Positions 36,959 through 47,623 of a stretch of 64,000 bases of DNA are shown here, in pieces. The DNA is from Agaricus subrufescens (Eukaryota > Basidiomycota > Agaricomycetes > Agaricales > Agaricaceae), in the NCBI GenBank assembly GCA_029945375.1, contig CM057058.1, positions 2,108,001-2,172,000 on the forward strand, given 5' to 3'. The position numbers and the translations under genes were made by a program. Positions within the stretch are counted from its first letter, which is position 1, and each line of letters begins with the position of its first letter. A model generated the notes under the pieces. The model ran no database searches, had not been told where the DNA came from, and worked only from the letters and a program-made list of their open reading frames with translations.

Positions 36959-37009
36959 CATGATCCCCACAAGAAAGATGCGTCTCTCCCTTGCAAGGCA
37001 GAAAACACG

Positions 37010-38657
37010 ATGCGCTTCTATTCATTCTTCGTTATACTAGCTCCTTTGCTCTTTGGGTCTTCTCTGGCTTTGCATATCGACCATGCGGGAAATATGCTTG
37101 CTCGAAGCGGTGAAGCCGCTACAGAGAAGATACTGCCGTTCCAGGAAAACCGGGTGGAGAAGATTGAAGGCGATTTGTTAGCGAAACGCGAACTTGCGGT
37201 GATCAGAGGCCTACTTCAGACCAGGCAGTTCTTTTGTCCGGGTGGGTATGGTATATGCAGTGGTAATAAGTGCTGTCCTATTGGTGGGGACTGTTGTCCG
37301 AGTATGTGGTTTTTTTTTTCAGCTTAAAGTTTTGTCTGACATGGTGTGTTGTTTGTTAGTTGGGTGTTGTAATCCAGGCAGATTTTGTTTTGCAGGAGGT
37401 ACGGAATACACGTTTTATATCGATTATTGTTTTTTATTTCTATTTTTATAAATATTGTTGGGGGTTTTTTTTAACAGGTTGCTGTTCTCGATCTGATACG
37501 ACATGCGAGGGAAATAGTTGTTGTGCCCCTGGTACTCATTGTTGTAAAGGTTTGTATCTCTTACCCGCCTTTTCGTATCTTGAGAGATATCTCTGACACG
37601 TCTTTGAAATATGTAGGTGGAGGATGTTGTAAGAACAGTCAAAATTGTGTTAGGGGCGGTTGCTGCCCGATTGGAAAGACCTGTGTTGGTGGTGGTGGAG
37701 GGATACCTCCGCCGCCTCCTCCGCCGCCTCCGCCTCACACGACTACCATTAAAGCTCCGCCGCCGCCTCCTCCACGCACAACTACTCACACTCACACCAC
37801 CACCTCCACTCACACCTCCACCTCCACTCACTCGTCGGTCATCACCACTACCAGTCACAGTAAGCATCACAAAAATCTCCACTACCGTGATTTTTTGTTC
37901 ACGAAAAAATGACACCTTTATCCAGGCCAACAGGCTGCTCCACCACCAAGTCAAACCCAACCTCCAAGCGCACGTCCGGTACCCAACACTGGGGAAGCGT
38001 CTGTCGCATATGCGTGTGACGATACCAGGATTGTTTACACCTCCGGATGGACTACTACATCATCCAATTGTACAAGCAAGTCTAGGCGGACAACTGTCGC
38101 TCTGGAATCGTTTACACTCATCGTTGCTTCCGGTCAGTACCTTTTTCTATTCCGAACTTTCGTAGGGTCTTAGTATTTTTTTTAGCCTCGCGCGTTTATC
38201 TGAGCATCGATATCGTCTCGGTCCAATATGCCATCTACGTAAACGATGTTATCATGCCGGCCGGGTCTAACGCCGCGAAGAAGCAGTCTTGTGATTATGT
38301 ACCGTTGGTCTTGAGTGGTAGTACCACCAATATCAATGTCACGGTTGTAGTTATTGGTCAAACAAAAAGCGCAAATCAGAAGAGGCAGAATTCTGGTGAC
38401 TGGTCTTTCCAGTTGAACGAAGTTCTGTAAGTGATATTGAAAGCATTTTCTGGATGACTTGGCCTGATAAAAATTTTTTTTTTCTTTTCAGGACTTTTGG
38501 TTCAGGGGGAAGCTCTCGGTCAATTAGTGATTCAAGTGCGGCTGCTAATCCAAGCACGACTGCCGGACCACCACCACCGAATGGTGCCGCCACTTTAACG
38601 GTTACGTGTTTCCAAATTATCCTCGCAACGCTGTTAACCGCATTTGTGATGATTTGA
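37010..38657 (+). CDS. Cysteine-rich secreted GPI-anchored protein, array gene 2
   Basis: Exons: 37010..37301, 37360..37398, 37478..37549, 37617..37859, 37926..38132, 38186..38426, 38492..38657; 419 aa, the longest copy. Signal peptide (YSFFVILAPLLFGSSLA), propeptide with AKRE Kex2-type site, Cys modules CPGGYGICSGNKCCPIG, GCCNPGRFCFAGG (own 39-nt exon), GCCSRSDTTCEGNSCCAPG (own 72-nt exon), GCCKNSQNCVRGGCCPIG, then a long Pro/Thr/His linker. The beta domain runs from CDDTRIVYTSGW to DWSFQLNEV, followed by a Ser/Ala/Pro tail and hydrophobic end (FQIILATLLTAFVMI), consistent with GPI addition. Exons 2-5 all begin and end in phase 1, so a whole module can be lost or gained without breaking the frame. 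Confidence 0.82.
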
Positions 38658-38884
38658 TAAGTTTGTACCATCTTCGACTCGGAATGTAACAGCATCTTCC
38701 TGGTTCGTTTGATAAGTTTTGGAAAGCTGTGGGCAGACTTTCTTATTCTCGTTGTACTATTTATGTATGTGTCAACCAAATGAAACCTGCCCCACGAAAG
38801 ATGAATTCGCAATTGCTATAATCAACAAGAGTAACATTTTCATTGACGGTCATAGGAGCTACAACATGGTGTAAAGCAAGATGC

Positions 38885-39440
38885 AGAGGGTATTCAATAC
38901 ATAATCGAAACTCTATCTGAAATGAACTCCTATATCAGGCGGGTATTGTGATCCTGGAGAATGGTATCATTCCTCAGACTGTTGTGATCTAAGCGAGACA
39001 GGACGCGAACAAGTCGTTGCAGTCGTATATGATGTTCAGGTCAACGGTAGGCTTATGTCACTAGACACCGGCACCTTCCTGGACACATTATCTTGTGCTT
39101 ATACGCCGTTGGCACTGGGCGCTGATGGCTCCAACATCAACGTCACTGTTGTCGTTGTTGGTCAGCAAAGGAATGCTAGAAAAAGGCAGAGTTTCCATAA
39201 TTGGTCTTTCCAGTTGAATGAGATTTTGTAAGTTTGGCGGGATCTACGAGAAGTTTCCCATGACTAACACCTTCTTTCTTCTACTAGAACATTTGGCTCT
39301 GCCTCCGGAGGGAATTCTGGTTCTAGCTCGAAATTAACCGGTGATGCTGCTGCTACTTTTGGGCATCCGTTGCTCACCATCATGCATCACTGGTGTTGCC
39401 TTGCTACTGATGACACTTTGTTCTTTCTGGTGATTGATGA
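38885..39440 (+). pseudogene. Truncated copy of array gene 1
   Basis: Remnant with no start, signal peptide, propeptide or first Cys module. It starts with a decayed copy of gene 1's second exon, in which several Cys codons are changed (Cys to Tyr twice, Cys to Arg once). It then jumps at about 39012 straight into the middle of the gene-1 beta domain (GTC shared at the junction), joining the two in frame and deleting the fourth Cys module, linker and first half of the domain. The last exon has a small insertion (CTCACCATCATG region, about 39378) that shifts the frame and destroys the hydrophobic GPI tail. Confidence 0.85.
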
Positions 39441-39853
39441 GGAGGTACCGCCTCACCCGTGATTTGTGATAGGGGTTTCTGAGTTTTGTTGTCTAGATCG
39501 ACACACCAAAGGGACTTGTGGGCGTTTTTTTTCAAGGTAAACTGTTGTTGGACTGTTCTCGTATCAATCAGATAACCCAAATCTTGCTTTCCTTGTGCCG
39601 TTCGCCGTGGTATATTGAATGTTTTGTGCCTTCAAAAGATAAGTATCTTGACATCGTGACCGAAAAGAAGCACCTGAGACTGTCATACATATTTAAGGTG
39701 GGTTCTCTCTGCATGGTGTGGTAAAAAAATTCTAACATTAAACAACGTTTCACCCACTAGTTTGGTGAACGATCTGTCAAAGCCGAACTTCGGACAATTG
39801 GTTTTAAACCAGATTCCAATCCGATTTTATGAGCAACTTTAAGTGCCTTGACT

Positions 39854-39864
39854 TATTTAACCGG
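39854..39864 (+). promoter_or_regulatory. TATA-like element of array gene 3
   Basis: TATTTAACCGG, 62 bp before the ATG at 39916; same position and sequence as in gene 2. Confidence 0.65.
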
Positions 39865-39915
39865 CATGATCCCCACAAGAAAGATGCGTCTCTCCTTTGC
39901 AAGACAGAAAACACG

Positions 39916-41423
39916 ATGCGCTTCTATTCGTTCTTTGCTATACTAGTTCCTTTGCTCTTTAGGTCTTCTTTGGCTTTGCATATCGACTATGCGGGAGATA
40001 TGCTTGCTCGAAGCGGTGCAGCCGCTACAGGCAAGATACTGCCGTTCCAGGAAAACCAGATGGAGATTCAAGGCGGTTTGTCATCGAAACGCGAACTTGC
40101 TGTGATCAGAGGCCTACTTCAGACCAGGCAGGCCTTTTGTCCGACTGGGTATGGTACATGCGGTGGTACCAAGTGTTGTCCTCTTGGTGGGGTCTGTTGT
40201 CCGGGTATGCGGTTTTTTTTTTCAGCTTAAAGTTTTGTCTGACATGATTTGTTGTTTGTTAGTTGCGTGTTGTGGCGCTGGTACTCATTGTTGTCAAGGT
40301 TTGTATCTCTTACCCGCCTTTCATATCTTAAGAGATATCTCTGACACGTCTTTGAATTATGTAGGGGGAGGATGTTGTTTAAACAGTCAAAATTGTGTTA
40401 TTGGCGGTTGCTGCCCGATTGGAGAGACCTGTGTTGGTGGTGGTGGTCCCCCTCCTCCGCCACCTCCTCCACGCACAATTACTCACACTCGCACCTTTAC
40501 CTCCACCTCCACTCACACCTCTACCTCCACCTCCAGTCACTCGCCGGTCATCACCTCCACCTCCACCTCCACTCACTCGTCGGCCATCACCACTACCAGT
40601 CACAGTAAGCATTACAAAAATCTCCACTACCGTGATTTTTTTGTCCACAAGAAATTGACACCTTTATCCAGGCCAACAGGCTGCTCCACCACCAAGTCAA
40701 ACCCAACCTCCAAGCGCACGTCCAGTACCCAACACTGGGGAATCATCTGTCGCATATGCGTGTGACGATACTAGGATTGTTTATACATCTGGATGGACTA
40801 CTACATCGTCCAATTGTACGAGCAAATCTATGCGTACAACTGTTGCTCTGGAATCGTTTACACTCATCGTTGCTTCCGGTTAGTCACTTATTTTTTCCCA
40901 AACAGCATAAACAATATTTTCGTCGGGTCTTACTGTGTTATTTTTTTTCTAGCCTCGCGCGTTTATCTGAGCATCGATATCGTCTCGGTCCAATATGCCA
41001 TCTACGTAAACGATGTTATCATGCCGGCCGGGTCTAACGCCGCGAAGAAGCAGTCTTGTGATTATGTACCGCTGGTGTTGAGTGGTAGTACCACCAATAT
41101 CAATGTCACGGTTGTCGTTATTGGTCAAACAAAAAGCGCAAATCAGAAGAGGCAGAATTCTGGTGACTGGTCTTTCCAGTTGAACGAAGTTCTGTAAGTG
41201 ATATTGAAAACATTTTCTGGATGACTTCGCTGATAAAATTTTTTTCTTTCTTTTTTTCAGGACTTTTGGCTCGGGGGGAAGTTCTCAGTCTGTTAGTGGT
41301 TCAAATGCGGCTGCTAATCCAAGCACGACTGCCGGACCACCAACGAATGGTGCCGCCACTTTCAGGGCTACGTGGTTCCAAATCATCATCGCAGCGCTCT
41401 TAACCGCATTTGCTTTTGTCTGA
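39916..41423 (+). CDS. Cysteine-rich secreted GPI-anchored protein, array gene 3
   Basis: Exons: 39916..40204, 40263..40298, 40365..40604, 40672..40878, 40953..41193, 41261..41423; 391 aa. Closest to gene 2, and its beta domain is nearly identical (VYLSIDIVSVQYAIYVND). Its second Cys exon is a fusion: GCCNPGRFCFAGG, the following intron and most of the next module are deleted, leaving only ACCGAGTHCCQG in 36 nt, still phase 1 to phase 1. The Thr/Ser linker is expanded by TCC-ACC type repeats (many STSTHT units). The propeptide site is SSKRE. The C-terminal hydrophobic tail (FQIIIAALLTAFAFV) is intact. The upstream in-frame ATG at 39829 precedes the TATA element and was not used. Confidence 0.82.
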
Positions 41424-41880
41424 TGATTTGATAAGTTGGTACCGTCTTCGAGTGTAAGAGTATCTTCCTGTTTCGTTTGATAAGTTTTGGAAGCTGTAGG
41501 CAGACTTTATTATTCTCGTTCTAATATTTATGTTTGCGTCTAACAAATGAAAATTGCCCGACGAGAGATGATTTCGCGACTGCTACAGTCGATTAAAGTG
41601 ACAAGTTTATTGACGGTCGTAGCGGCTACAACATGGTGCAAAGCAAGATTCAGAGGGTATTCAATATATAGAACGCAAGATCAGTATATTGACATCGTGG
41701 CCGAAAAGAAGCACTTGAGGATGTTAAACCTATGTTTAGGTGAGTTGTTTTTGTGGGGCGTGGAAAAAATTGCTAAGATTAAACAACGTATGACCTCCTG
41801 GCTTGTTGAAATATCTGTCAAAAGTCAACTTCGAAGAGCAGATGGGGATCTACTTATGAGCAACTGTCAGTAATCTGACC
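41424..41880 (+). other. Spacer between array genes 3 and 4
   Basis: 457 bp. It contains a diverged copy of the 3' box (CGGCTACAACATGGTG, about 41623-41638) and a diverged upstream box (TATTGACATCGTGGCCGAAA, about 41685-41704). An open frame of about 108 codons starting at 41547 has no counterpart in the sister spacers, so I do not call it a gene. Confidence 0.55.
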
Positions 41881-41891
41881 TATTTAAGCGG
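41881..41891 (+). promoter_or_regulatory. TATA-like element of array gene 4
   Basis: TATTTAAGCGG, 61 bp before the ATG at 41942; one base differs from genes 1-3. Confidence 0.6.
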
Positions 41892-41941
41892 TATGATCCC
41901 CCCCAAGTTGAAAGACGCGTCTCTCTCGCAAGACAGACCCG

Positions 41942-43522
41942 ATGCGCTTCCATTCGGTCTTCACTGTACTAGCTCCTTTGCTCTTTGGGTCTTCTTTGGC
42001 TTTGCATATCGACTATGCGGGAGGTATGCTTGCTCGAAGCGGTGAGGCTGTGATAGGGAAGGTACTTCCTTTCCAGAAAAACCGGGTGCAGAGTATGGAA
42101 GGCGGTTTGTTAGCGAAACGTGAACATGCTGTGATCAAAGGCCTACTTCAGACCAGGCAGTCCTTTTGTCCGAGTGGGTATGGTGCGTGTAGTGATGATA
42201 CTACTTGTTGTCCTCTTGGTGGGGATTGTTGTTCGGGTATGTGGTTTTGTTTTTTTTTTCAGCTTTGGAGTTTTGCCTGATATAATTTGTTGTTTGTTAG
42301 ACGGTGGGTGTTGTGACTCGGGCACATTTTGTTATGCGGGAGGTATGGAATACACGTTTTATATCGATTCTCGTTTTCTTTTTTATTTATTTGATAAATA
42401 TTCTTGGGGGGTTTTTTTAACAGGTTGCTGTTCTCGATCTGATACGGAATGCGAGGGAAATAGTTGTTGTACCCCTGGTACTCATTGTTGTAAAGGTTTG
42501 TATCTCTTACCCGCTAAGAAATATCTCTGCCACGTTTTTGAATTATGTAGGTGGAGGATGTTGTAAAGACAGTGAAAATTGTGTTACTGACGGTTGCTGC
42601 CCGATTGGAGAGACTTGTAGTGGTGGTGGTGGAGGGTTACCTCCTCCGCCCCCTCCGCCTCGCACAACTACCTTTCAAGCTCCGCCGCCACCCACCCACA
42701 CAACTACTCACACTACCACTCACAGTGAGCGTTACAAAAATCTCTACTACCGTGAATTTTTTACTCACGGAAAAATGACACTTTTATCCAGGCCAACAGG
42801 CAGCTCCACCCCCAAGTCAAACCCAGCCTCCAAGCTCACGTCCAACGCCCAACACGGGGGAAGTGACTGTTGCATACGCGTGTGACGATACCAGGATTGT
42901 TTATACATCTGAATGGACTACTACATCGTCCAATTGTACAAGCAAATCCATGCGTACAACTGTTGATCTGGAATCGTTTACGGTTATCGTTGCTTCCGGT
43001 TGGTCTCTCTTTCTATTCCAAACTCTAGTAGGGTCTTATTATGTTTTTTTTTTCTAGCCTCGCGCATCTATCTGAGCATCGATACCGTCTCGGTCGATTA
43101 TTTCATCTCTGTAAACGATGATATCATGCCGGCTGGGACTAATTCCGCGAAGACGCAATCTTGTGATTATGTGCCGTTGGAGTTGAGTGGTAGTACCACC
43201 AATATCACTGTTATGGTCGTTGTTGTTGGTCAAATAGACAGCGCGAGTCAGAAGAGGCAGAACTCTGGTGACTGGTCTTTCCAGTTGAATGAAATTCTGT
43301 AAGTGGTACCGAATTTATTTTTTTTTCGGATGACTTGATAAACTGTTTTTTTCTAGAACTTTTGATTCGGACGGAAGCTCTCGGTCTGTTAGTGGTACAA
43401 GTGCGACCGCTAATCCAAGCACAATCGCCGGGCACCTGCCACCAAATGGTGCCGCCACTTATAGGGTTACGTGGTTCCCGATTGTCATCGCTACGTTGTT
43501 AGTCACATTTGCTTTTTTCTGA
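41942..43522 (+). CDS. Cysteine-rich secreted GPI-anchored protein, array gene 4
   Basis: Exons: 41942..42236, 42301..42342, 42424..42495, 42551..42724, 42792..42998, 43058..43298, 43357..43522; 398 aa. Same plan as gene 2: signal peptide (SVFTVLAPLLFGSSLA), AKRE site, modules CPSGYGACSDDTTCCPLG, GCCDSGTFCYAGG, GCCSRSDTECEGNSCCTPG and GCCKDSENCVTDGCCPIG. The linker is the shortest of genes 2-4. The beta domain begins CDDTRIVYTSEW, ends DWSFQLNEI, and is more diverged (SIDTVSVDYFISVNDD). The hydrophobic end is WFPIVIATLLVTFAFF. Spacing and phases equal gene 2, so gene 4 is probably an older duplicate. Confidence 0.82.
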
Positions 43523-43831
43523 TGATTGAATGATTTTGTACCGCTTCGAGTGTAACAGTATCTCCTGCCTTGTTTGATAAGTTTTGAAAGGTGTAGCAGA
43601 CTTTCTTATTCTTGTTGTACTTTTATGTATGCGTCTACCAAATGAAACCTGCCCCATGAAGGGTGATTGCTATAATCAATAAAAGTGACATTTTCATTAA
43701 CGGTCATAGGAGCTACAACATGGTGTAAAGCAAGATGCAGAGGGTATTCAATATATAAAAGAGTCGGTGAGAGATATGTTCAAAAAAAAAACAGTAGATA
43801 ACTTTAAACACAAGAAAAAGCAATAAATACT
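43523..43831. other. 3' flank of the array
   Basis: 309 bp between convergent genes. It repeats the 3' box seen after gene 2 (AGGAGCTACAACATGGTG, about 43709-43726, then GTAAAGCAAGATGCAGAGGG). The corresponding sites are near 38850 and 41623. No gene is seen. Confidence 0.6.
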
Positions 43832-45006
43832 TTATTGTCGGCCTTTACCTTTCTTACCGCCACGACGCGGAGTTGAGCGTGGAGTGGGGGTTGTAGAGGA
43901 TTTATCACTTGGCTCGGACTTGACTTGAACAGCAGCAGCTTTATCAGCCTTGGTTGATTCGGTGTTTTGTGAGGGTGTGGCTTCTTGTTTGACAGGAGGC
44001 TGGGCGGGACGCTGGTTCCTGGAAGGGCGGTGGAGGAGGTTGAGAAGAACGGAACCGATGACACCGCTCAGGATATACAGCATCCAGCGAGGGATAAGGA
44101 CGATAGAGTTGTAGAATTTAGTGAGATAGGTAGCAAATAGGTCTAGAACCCATTCCCTGGTATAGAGTTAGTAGAGGGTAAGAACCGGATAATTATAAAG
44201 GCTAACCGATCGCCTCCTGGTGCGTAACGAGACTCCCAAGGGGAAGTAACTTTCCAGCCCTCGGTCAAGAGGAAATCACGGAGGGCATAGTCCCTGAGGC
44301 GTATTTGATGCGGCCTATAGAAGCGCAGAGTCTGTCCCCGCTCGGTAACAATAACAAGGAACGGTGCCCTGAAGAGATCAAATATGAGGCCCTGAGATTT
44401 CTATCAGGCGGGGGGCAAAGACATACTGCCAGACATTCCATTTCGTGGTCAAGTAGGTCACGTCGAGATAGTCGACTCGACCCCAACGGACATTGGGAAG
44501 GTCGTTTTTTTCGACGGTCTCGTTGTAGGCGGAATCGAAGACCTGGTCGAGGTATTTGGAGATGCCTTCCTGCTTAGCGGCGGTGACAGAGCTGGGTAAA
44601 CTGTAATGAGACGAGTACACAGAAGGGTGCAAGGGACATACATGGCGAGAATCCATACGCGGTTGGCTTCCTCTTCTTCGGTCAGGGCCTCGTTGACGAT
44701 AAGATCCCGGAAGTTGTGGTCTGTGATGAGAGGTATGCGCTCGTCCCAGAGATCGGCCTTGGAGAGAGCCACGCGCTCGGTGATGTTGATTCCGAAGCGG
44801 TCAAAGAGACTGGCGACGGGGCCTGAGGTGAGGAGCGTGTTGAGGCTGAAGAGGTCAGATAGGCCCTTTGAGGGCTGGGGCGAGGGAGTGTATGCGGGGG
44901 CCGGGGAAGCCTGGGTGGTGTGTGCGGGCTGGCCGGGCTGCCAGCCGTCAGAGAAGTACTGGGCGACGACGAGGGGGGCGAGGGCGAGGAGGGGGAGGAG
45001 GCGCAT
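43832..45006 (-). CDS. Thioredoxin-like ER membrane protein (tentative)
   Basis: Exons: complement(43832..44156, 44207..44368, 44427..44600, 44642..45006); 341 aa. A clear signal peptide (MRLLPLLALAPLVVAQ) is followed by a Pro-rich stretch and a domain with TERVALSKADLWDERIPLIT, RVDYLDVTYLTTKWNVWQ, APFLVIVTERGQTLRFYRP and RLRDYALRDFLLTEGWKV. The WNVWQAP / GQTLRFY arrangement looks like a thioredoxin fold without a CxxC pair. A C-terminal membrane span (MLYILSGVIGSVLLNLL) precedes a Lys-rich cytosolic tail ending GGKKGKGRQ. I cannot name the family with certainty. It is divergent to KEX1, with 66 bp between starts. Confidence 0.6.
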
Positions 45007-45072
45007 GATGGATATTTTTGCAGAGAACAAAATAGAGAATAAATAGGAAACGGACACCGCCACGAGGACGCA

Positions 45073-47535
45073 ATGTTGCCCTCGCTCGCCCTCGTCCCGC
45101 TGGCCCTCCTCCCACGTGCCCTCGCCGCCCCCGCAGAGAGTGAGTCCCGTGCCCTGGCCTGTCCGCGAGCTCATCCGCCCCCCAGCCCCCGCCGCCGCCT
45201 CCTTCTTCGTGCCCTCCCTCCCCGGCGTCCAGCAGCACCCAGACCACCCCCTCGCCATCTATGCCGGCCATCTCTCGTCCCAGCCCAGCGGCACCACCCC
45301 TGCGCCAGATGCGGTCTCTCCCCACCTTTTCTTCGTCCTCGTCAAGAACCGCCGCTCTGCAGACAAGGAGCGCATCGTCTTCTGGTTCAATGTGTGTCTT
45401 TCTTCTCTACCTCTCCTCACTGCATGGCTCATGTCAGCCTCTAGGGTGGCCCCGGCTGTTCGTCCTTCGATGGCCTCATGATGGAGGTTGGCCCGTGGCG
45501 ATCAGACGGCAACGGCGGATTTACAGTCCAAGAAGGTGGATGGGAGGAATATACCACCATGGTCTTCGGTCCGTCTCTCCATGCTTCCTTCATTTCCCTC
45601 CCAACAGCTGAAATCAGCTTATTCTTACAGTCGACCAGCCCGCGGGCACGGGCTTTTCATACACCGCTACGGACCACTACGTCCACACTATGGATGAAGT
45701 AATTATACGCTCCAACTCGTCTCTTCTTGCCCTCATGGTGTCTACGGCTTGCAGGCAAAACAACAGTTTATTTCGTTCCTCCGACAGTTTTATAAAGTGT
45801 TTCCGGAATATAAACGCATGGATGTGAGAGCATGCTTTACCAGCGCTGGTTTCATTTCCTGACATATGCCAGACCTATCTCGCCGGTGAAAGTTTCGCTG
45901 GACAGTGGATACCCTTCTTCGGTGTGTAGGCCGAGCCACCAACCCTTGCACCTCATTTACCTTATTGCGTTTTTCCCCAGCCGATGCCCTTCTCAATTCC
46001 ATCTCCGACGTTCCTCTCAAAGGCATTGCCATCGGCAATGGCTGGATAGATCCAAAATCGCAATACAAGTCTTATCTTGATTACTCTGTAAAAGTCGGCA
46101 TCCTCGAGGAGCAATCTGGCGTACGTAGTCGTTGAGATGCTTCTCCAACCTATCAGCCACTGATCATACTATAGGACTGGAAAGAGGCCAAGGAAGCCAC
46201 CGACAAATGTGCAACAGCAATAGAAAAAAACCCAGACCTGATGGTGATTACAGAGTGTGATGGCCTACTACTCGACGTCACCAAGGTCAGGCAGAAAAAG
46301 TAAAGTAAATTTTGTTTTGGCCGCCTTGGTCCTGCGATTGATGTAGCCCGTAATGTAGAGTTGATGGAGTGGATGTTTGCATCAACATCTACGATGTACG
46401 CTACGACGACGAGAGTCCTGCCTGTGGCATGAACTGGCCTCCAGAGATACACAACGTCACCACATTTCTTGGTGTAAGTCGATCTTGATACAGCAGTCAT
46501 GCCGCTAACGAATCAATCGCAGCGGGACGACGTTAAAAGGGCTTTACATGCCGACAGCCGCCCAGGCAGCTGGACCGAATGTCGGGGAGACATTCATCGC
46601 GCTTTTCAAGAAGCCAAACTCCAGTCGTCGTTCACGATCCTTCCAAAAATTCTTGAGCGAATTCCGGTCCTCATATTCGCTGGAGACCAAGATTTAATAT
46701 GTAATTATGTCGGATTAGAGGCCATGATCAAAGACATGGAATGGAATGGACAACAAGGTCTTGGAGTGAGTGTATCAATCCGTAGTCGTGTACATTGCCT
46801 GACTTTGTCTCCGTTTTCAGATGGTAGAAACAATGTCGTGGAGCGTAGACTCTATGCCCGCTGGTACATGGGTCGAGTCTAGGAACCTGACCTATGTCAA
46901 GGTAATTGTGATGTGTTTTCTTTCGCTCATTCTCTCCTCACACATCACCCAGATGTTCAATGCCTCACACATGGCGCCTTACGATCAACCACATGTAGCA
47001 CACGATATGATGCTACGGTTCATGGGCGTCAACTTCTCTGCCATCATCGATGGATCGGCAAAAATACCAAGTACTCTTGGATCACAGGCAAAACCAGTAC
47101 TAATAGAAGGGTCGGACGCTAAGCCGTCGATGGACACTCCGCCCGCCAAGACGCCTGAACAAAGCAAAGCTATGTGGGAAGGTATGTGTTACGTTTGAAT
47201 ATTTGGTTCTTGCCTGATACGTTGTGTATGCAGCGTACTACAATGCTGGATCTGCTGCTGTAGTGCTGTTCCTTGTGTTCCTTGCTGTTGGCACTTTTGT
47301 GTGGTGTCGTGTACGTAGAAGACGCGTGCAGCTACCAACGACCGGTGGAGGTGGTGACGACGAGGAGAATATACCACTCAATTCATCGATTGGAAATGGG
47401 AATGGCCATCGCCCGAGAGGGAGTGTCGATGAGGATGAGGACGGGCCTATGAGATCGAGGAAGGGGAAGGAGAAGGAAGTTGTTTTTGATGTGGGGAGTG
47501 ATAATGAGTATGAGGAATATAGACGGTCATCGTAG
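45073..47535 (+). CDS. KEX1: Kex1 serine carboxypeptidase
   Basis: Golgi-resident carboxypeptidase that removes C-terminal Lys/Arg left after Kex2 cleavage. Thirteen exons: 45073..45139, 45186..45391, 45445..45568, 45631..45698, 45755..45823, 45873..45921, 45981..46120, 46175..46299, 46359..46473, 46523..46765, 46821..46901, 46953..47181, 47234..47535, giving 605 aa. The signal peptide is followed by S10-family motifs: [12 protein letters not shown] (catalytic Ser), [36 protein letters not shown] (catalytic Asp) and [12 protein letters not shown] (catalytic His). A C-terminal membrane span ([17 protein letters not shown]) and an acidic cytosolic tail are typical of Kex1. The intron 46300..46358 was placed by reading phase. 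Confidence 0.95.
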
Positions 47536-47623
47536 TATTTATATCTTTACTATTGTACTTTCATTTTTTGGGAGAGATGAAAGTCGTATGTATTATCTAT
47601 CTATCACTAATAAAATGTCTCCG
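47536..47623. other. KEX1 3' flank
   Basis: Contains AATAAA at about 47609-47614 in the sense of KEX1, a plausible polyadenylation signal. No other feature. Confidence 0.5.

Larger units (their letters stand above)
39015..41665 (+). repeat. Right-hand copy of a ~2.9-kb tandem duplication
   Basis: Sequence 36122 to about 38900 (3' part of gene 1, spacer, gene 2) corresponds to 39015 to about 41665 (3' part of the pseudogene, spacer, gene 3). The offset is about 2893 bp at the left edge, 2906 bp at the gene 2/gene 3 start codons, and 2766 bp at their stops because gene 3 carries deletions. Confidence 0.8.

Noticed and set aside
36923..37009. In-frame upstream ATG extending array gene 2 by 29 residues (also 39829 for gene 3)
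   Set aside because: It lies upstream of the TATA-like element and would bury the signal peptide; genes 1 and 4 have no such extension.
41547..41873. 108-codon open frame before array gene 4
   Set aside because: Covers the conserved spacer boxes; sister spacers do not keep the frame.
38658..43831. A transposon as driver of the array
   Set aside because: No terminal inverted repeats, LTRs, target-site duplications or transposase frames; direct tandem duplication explains the pattern.
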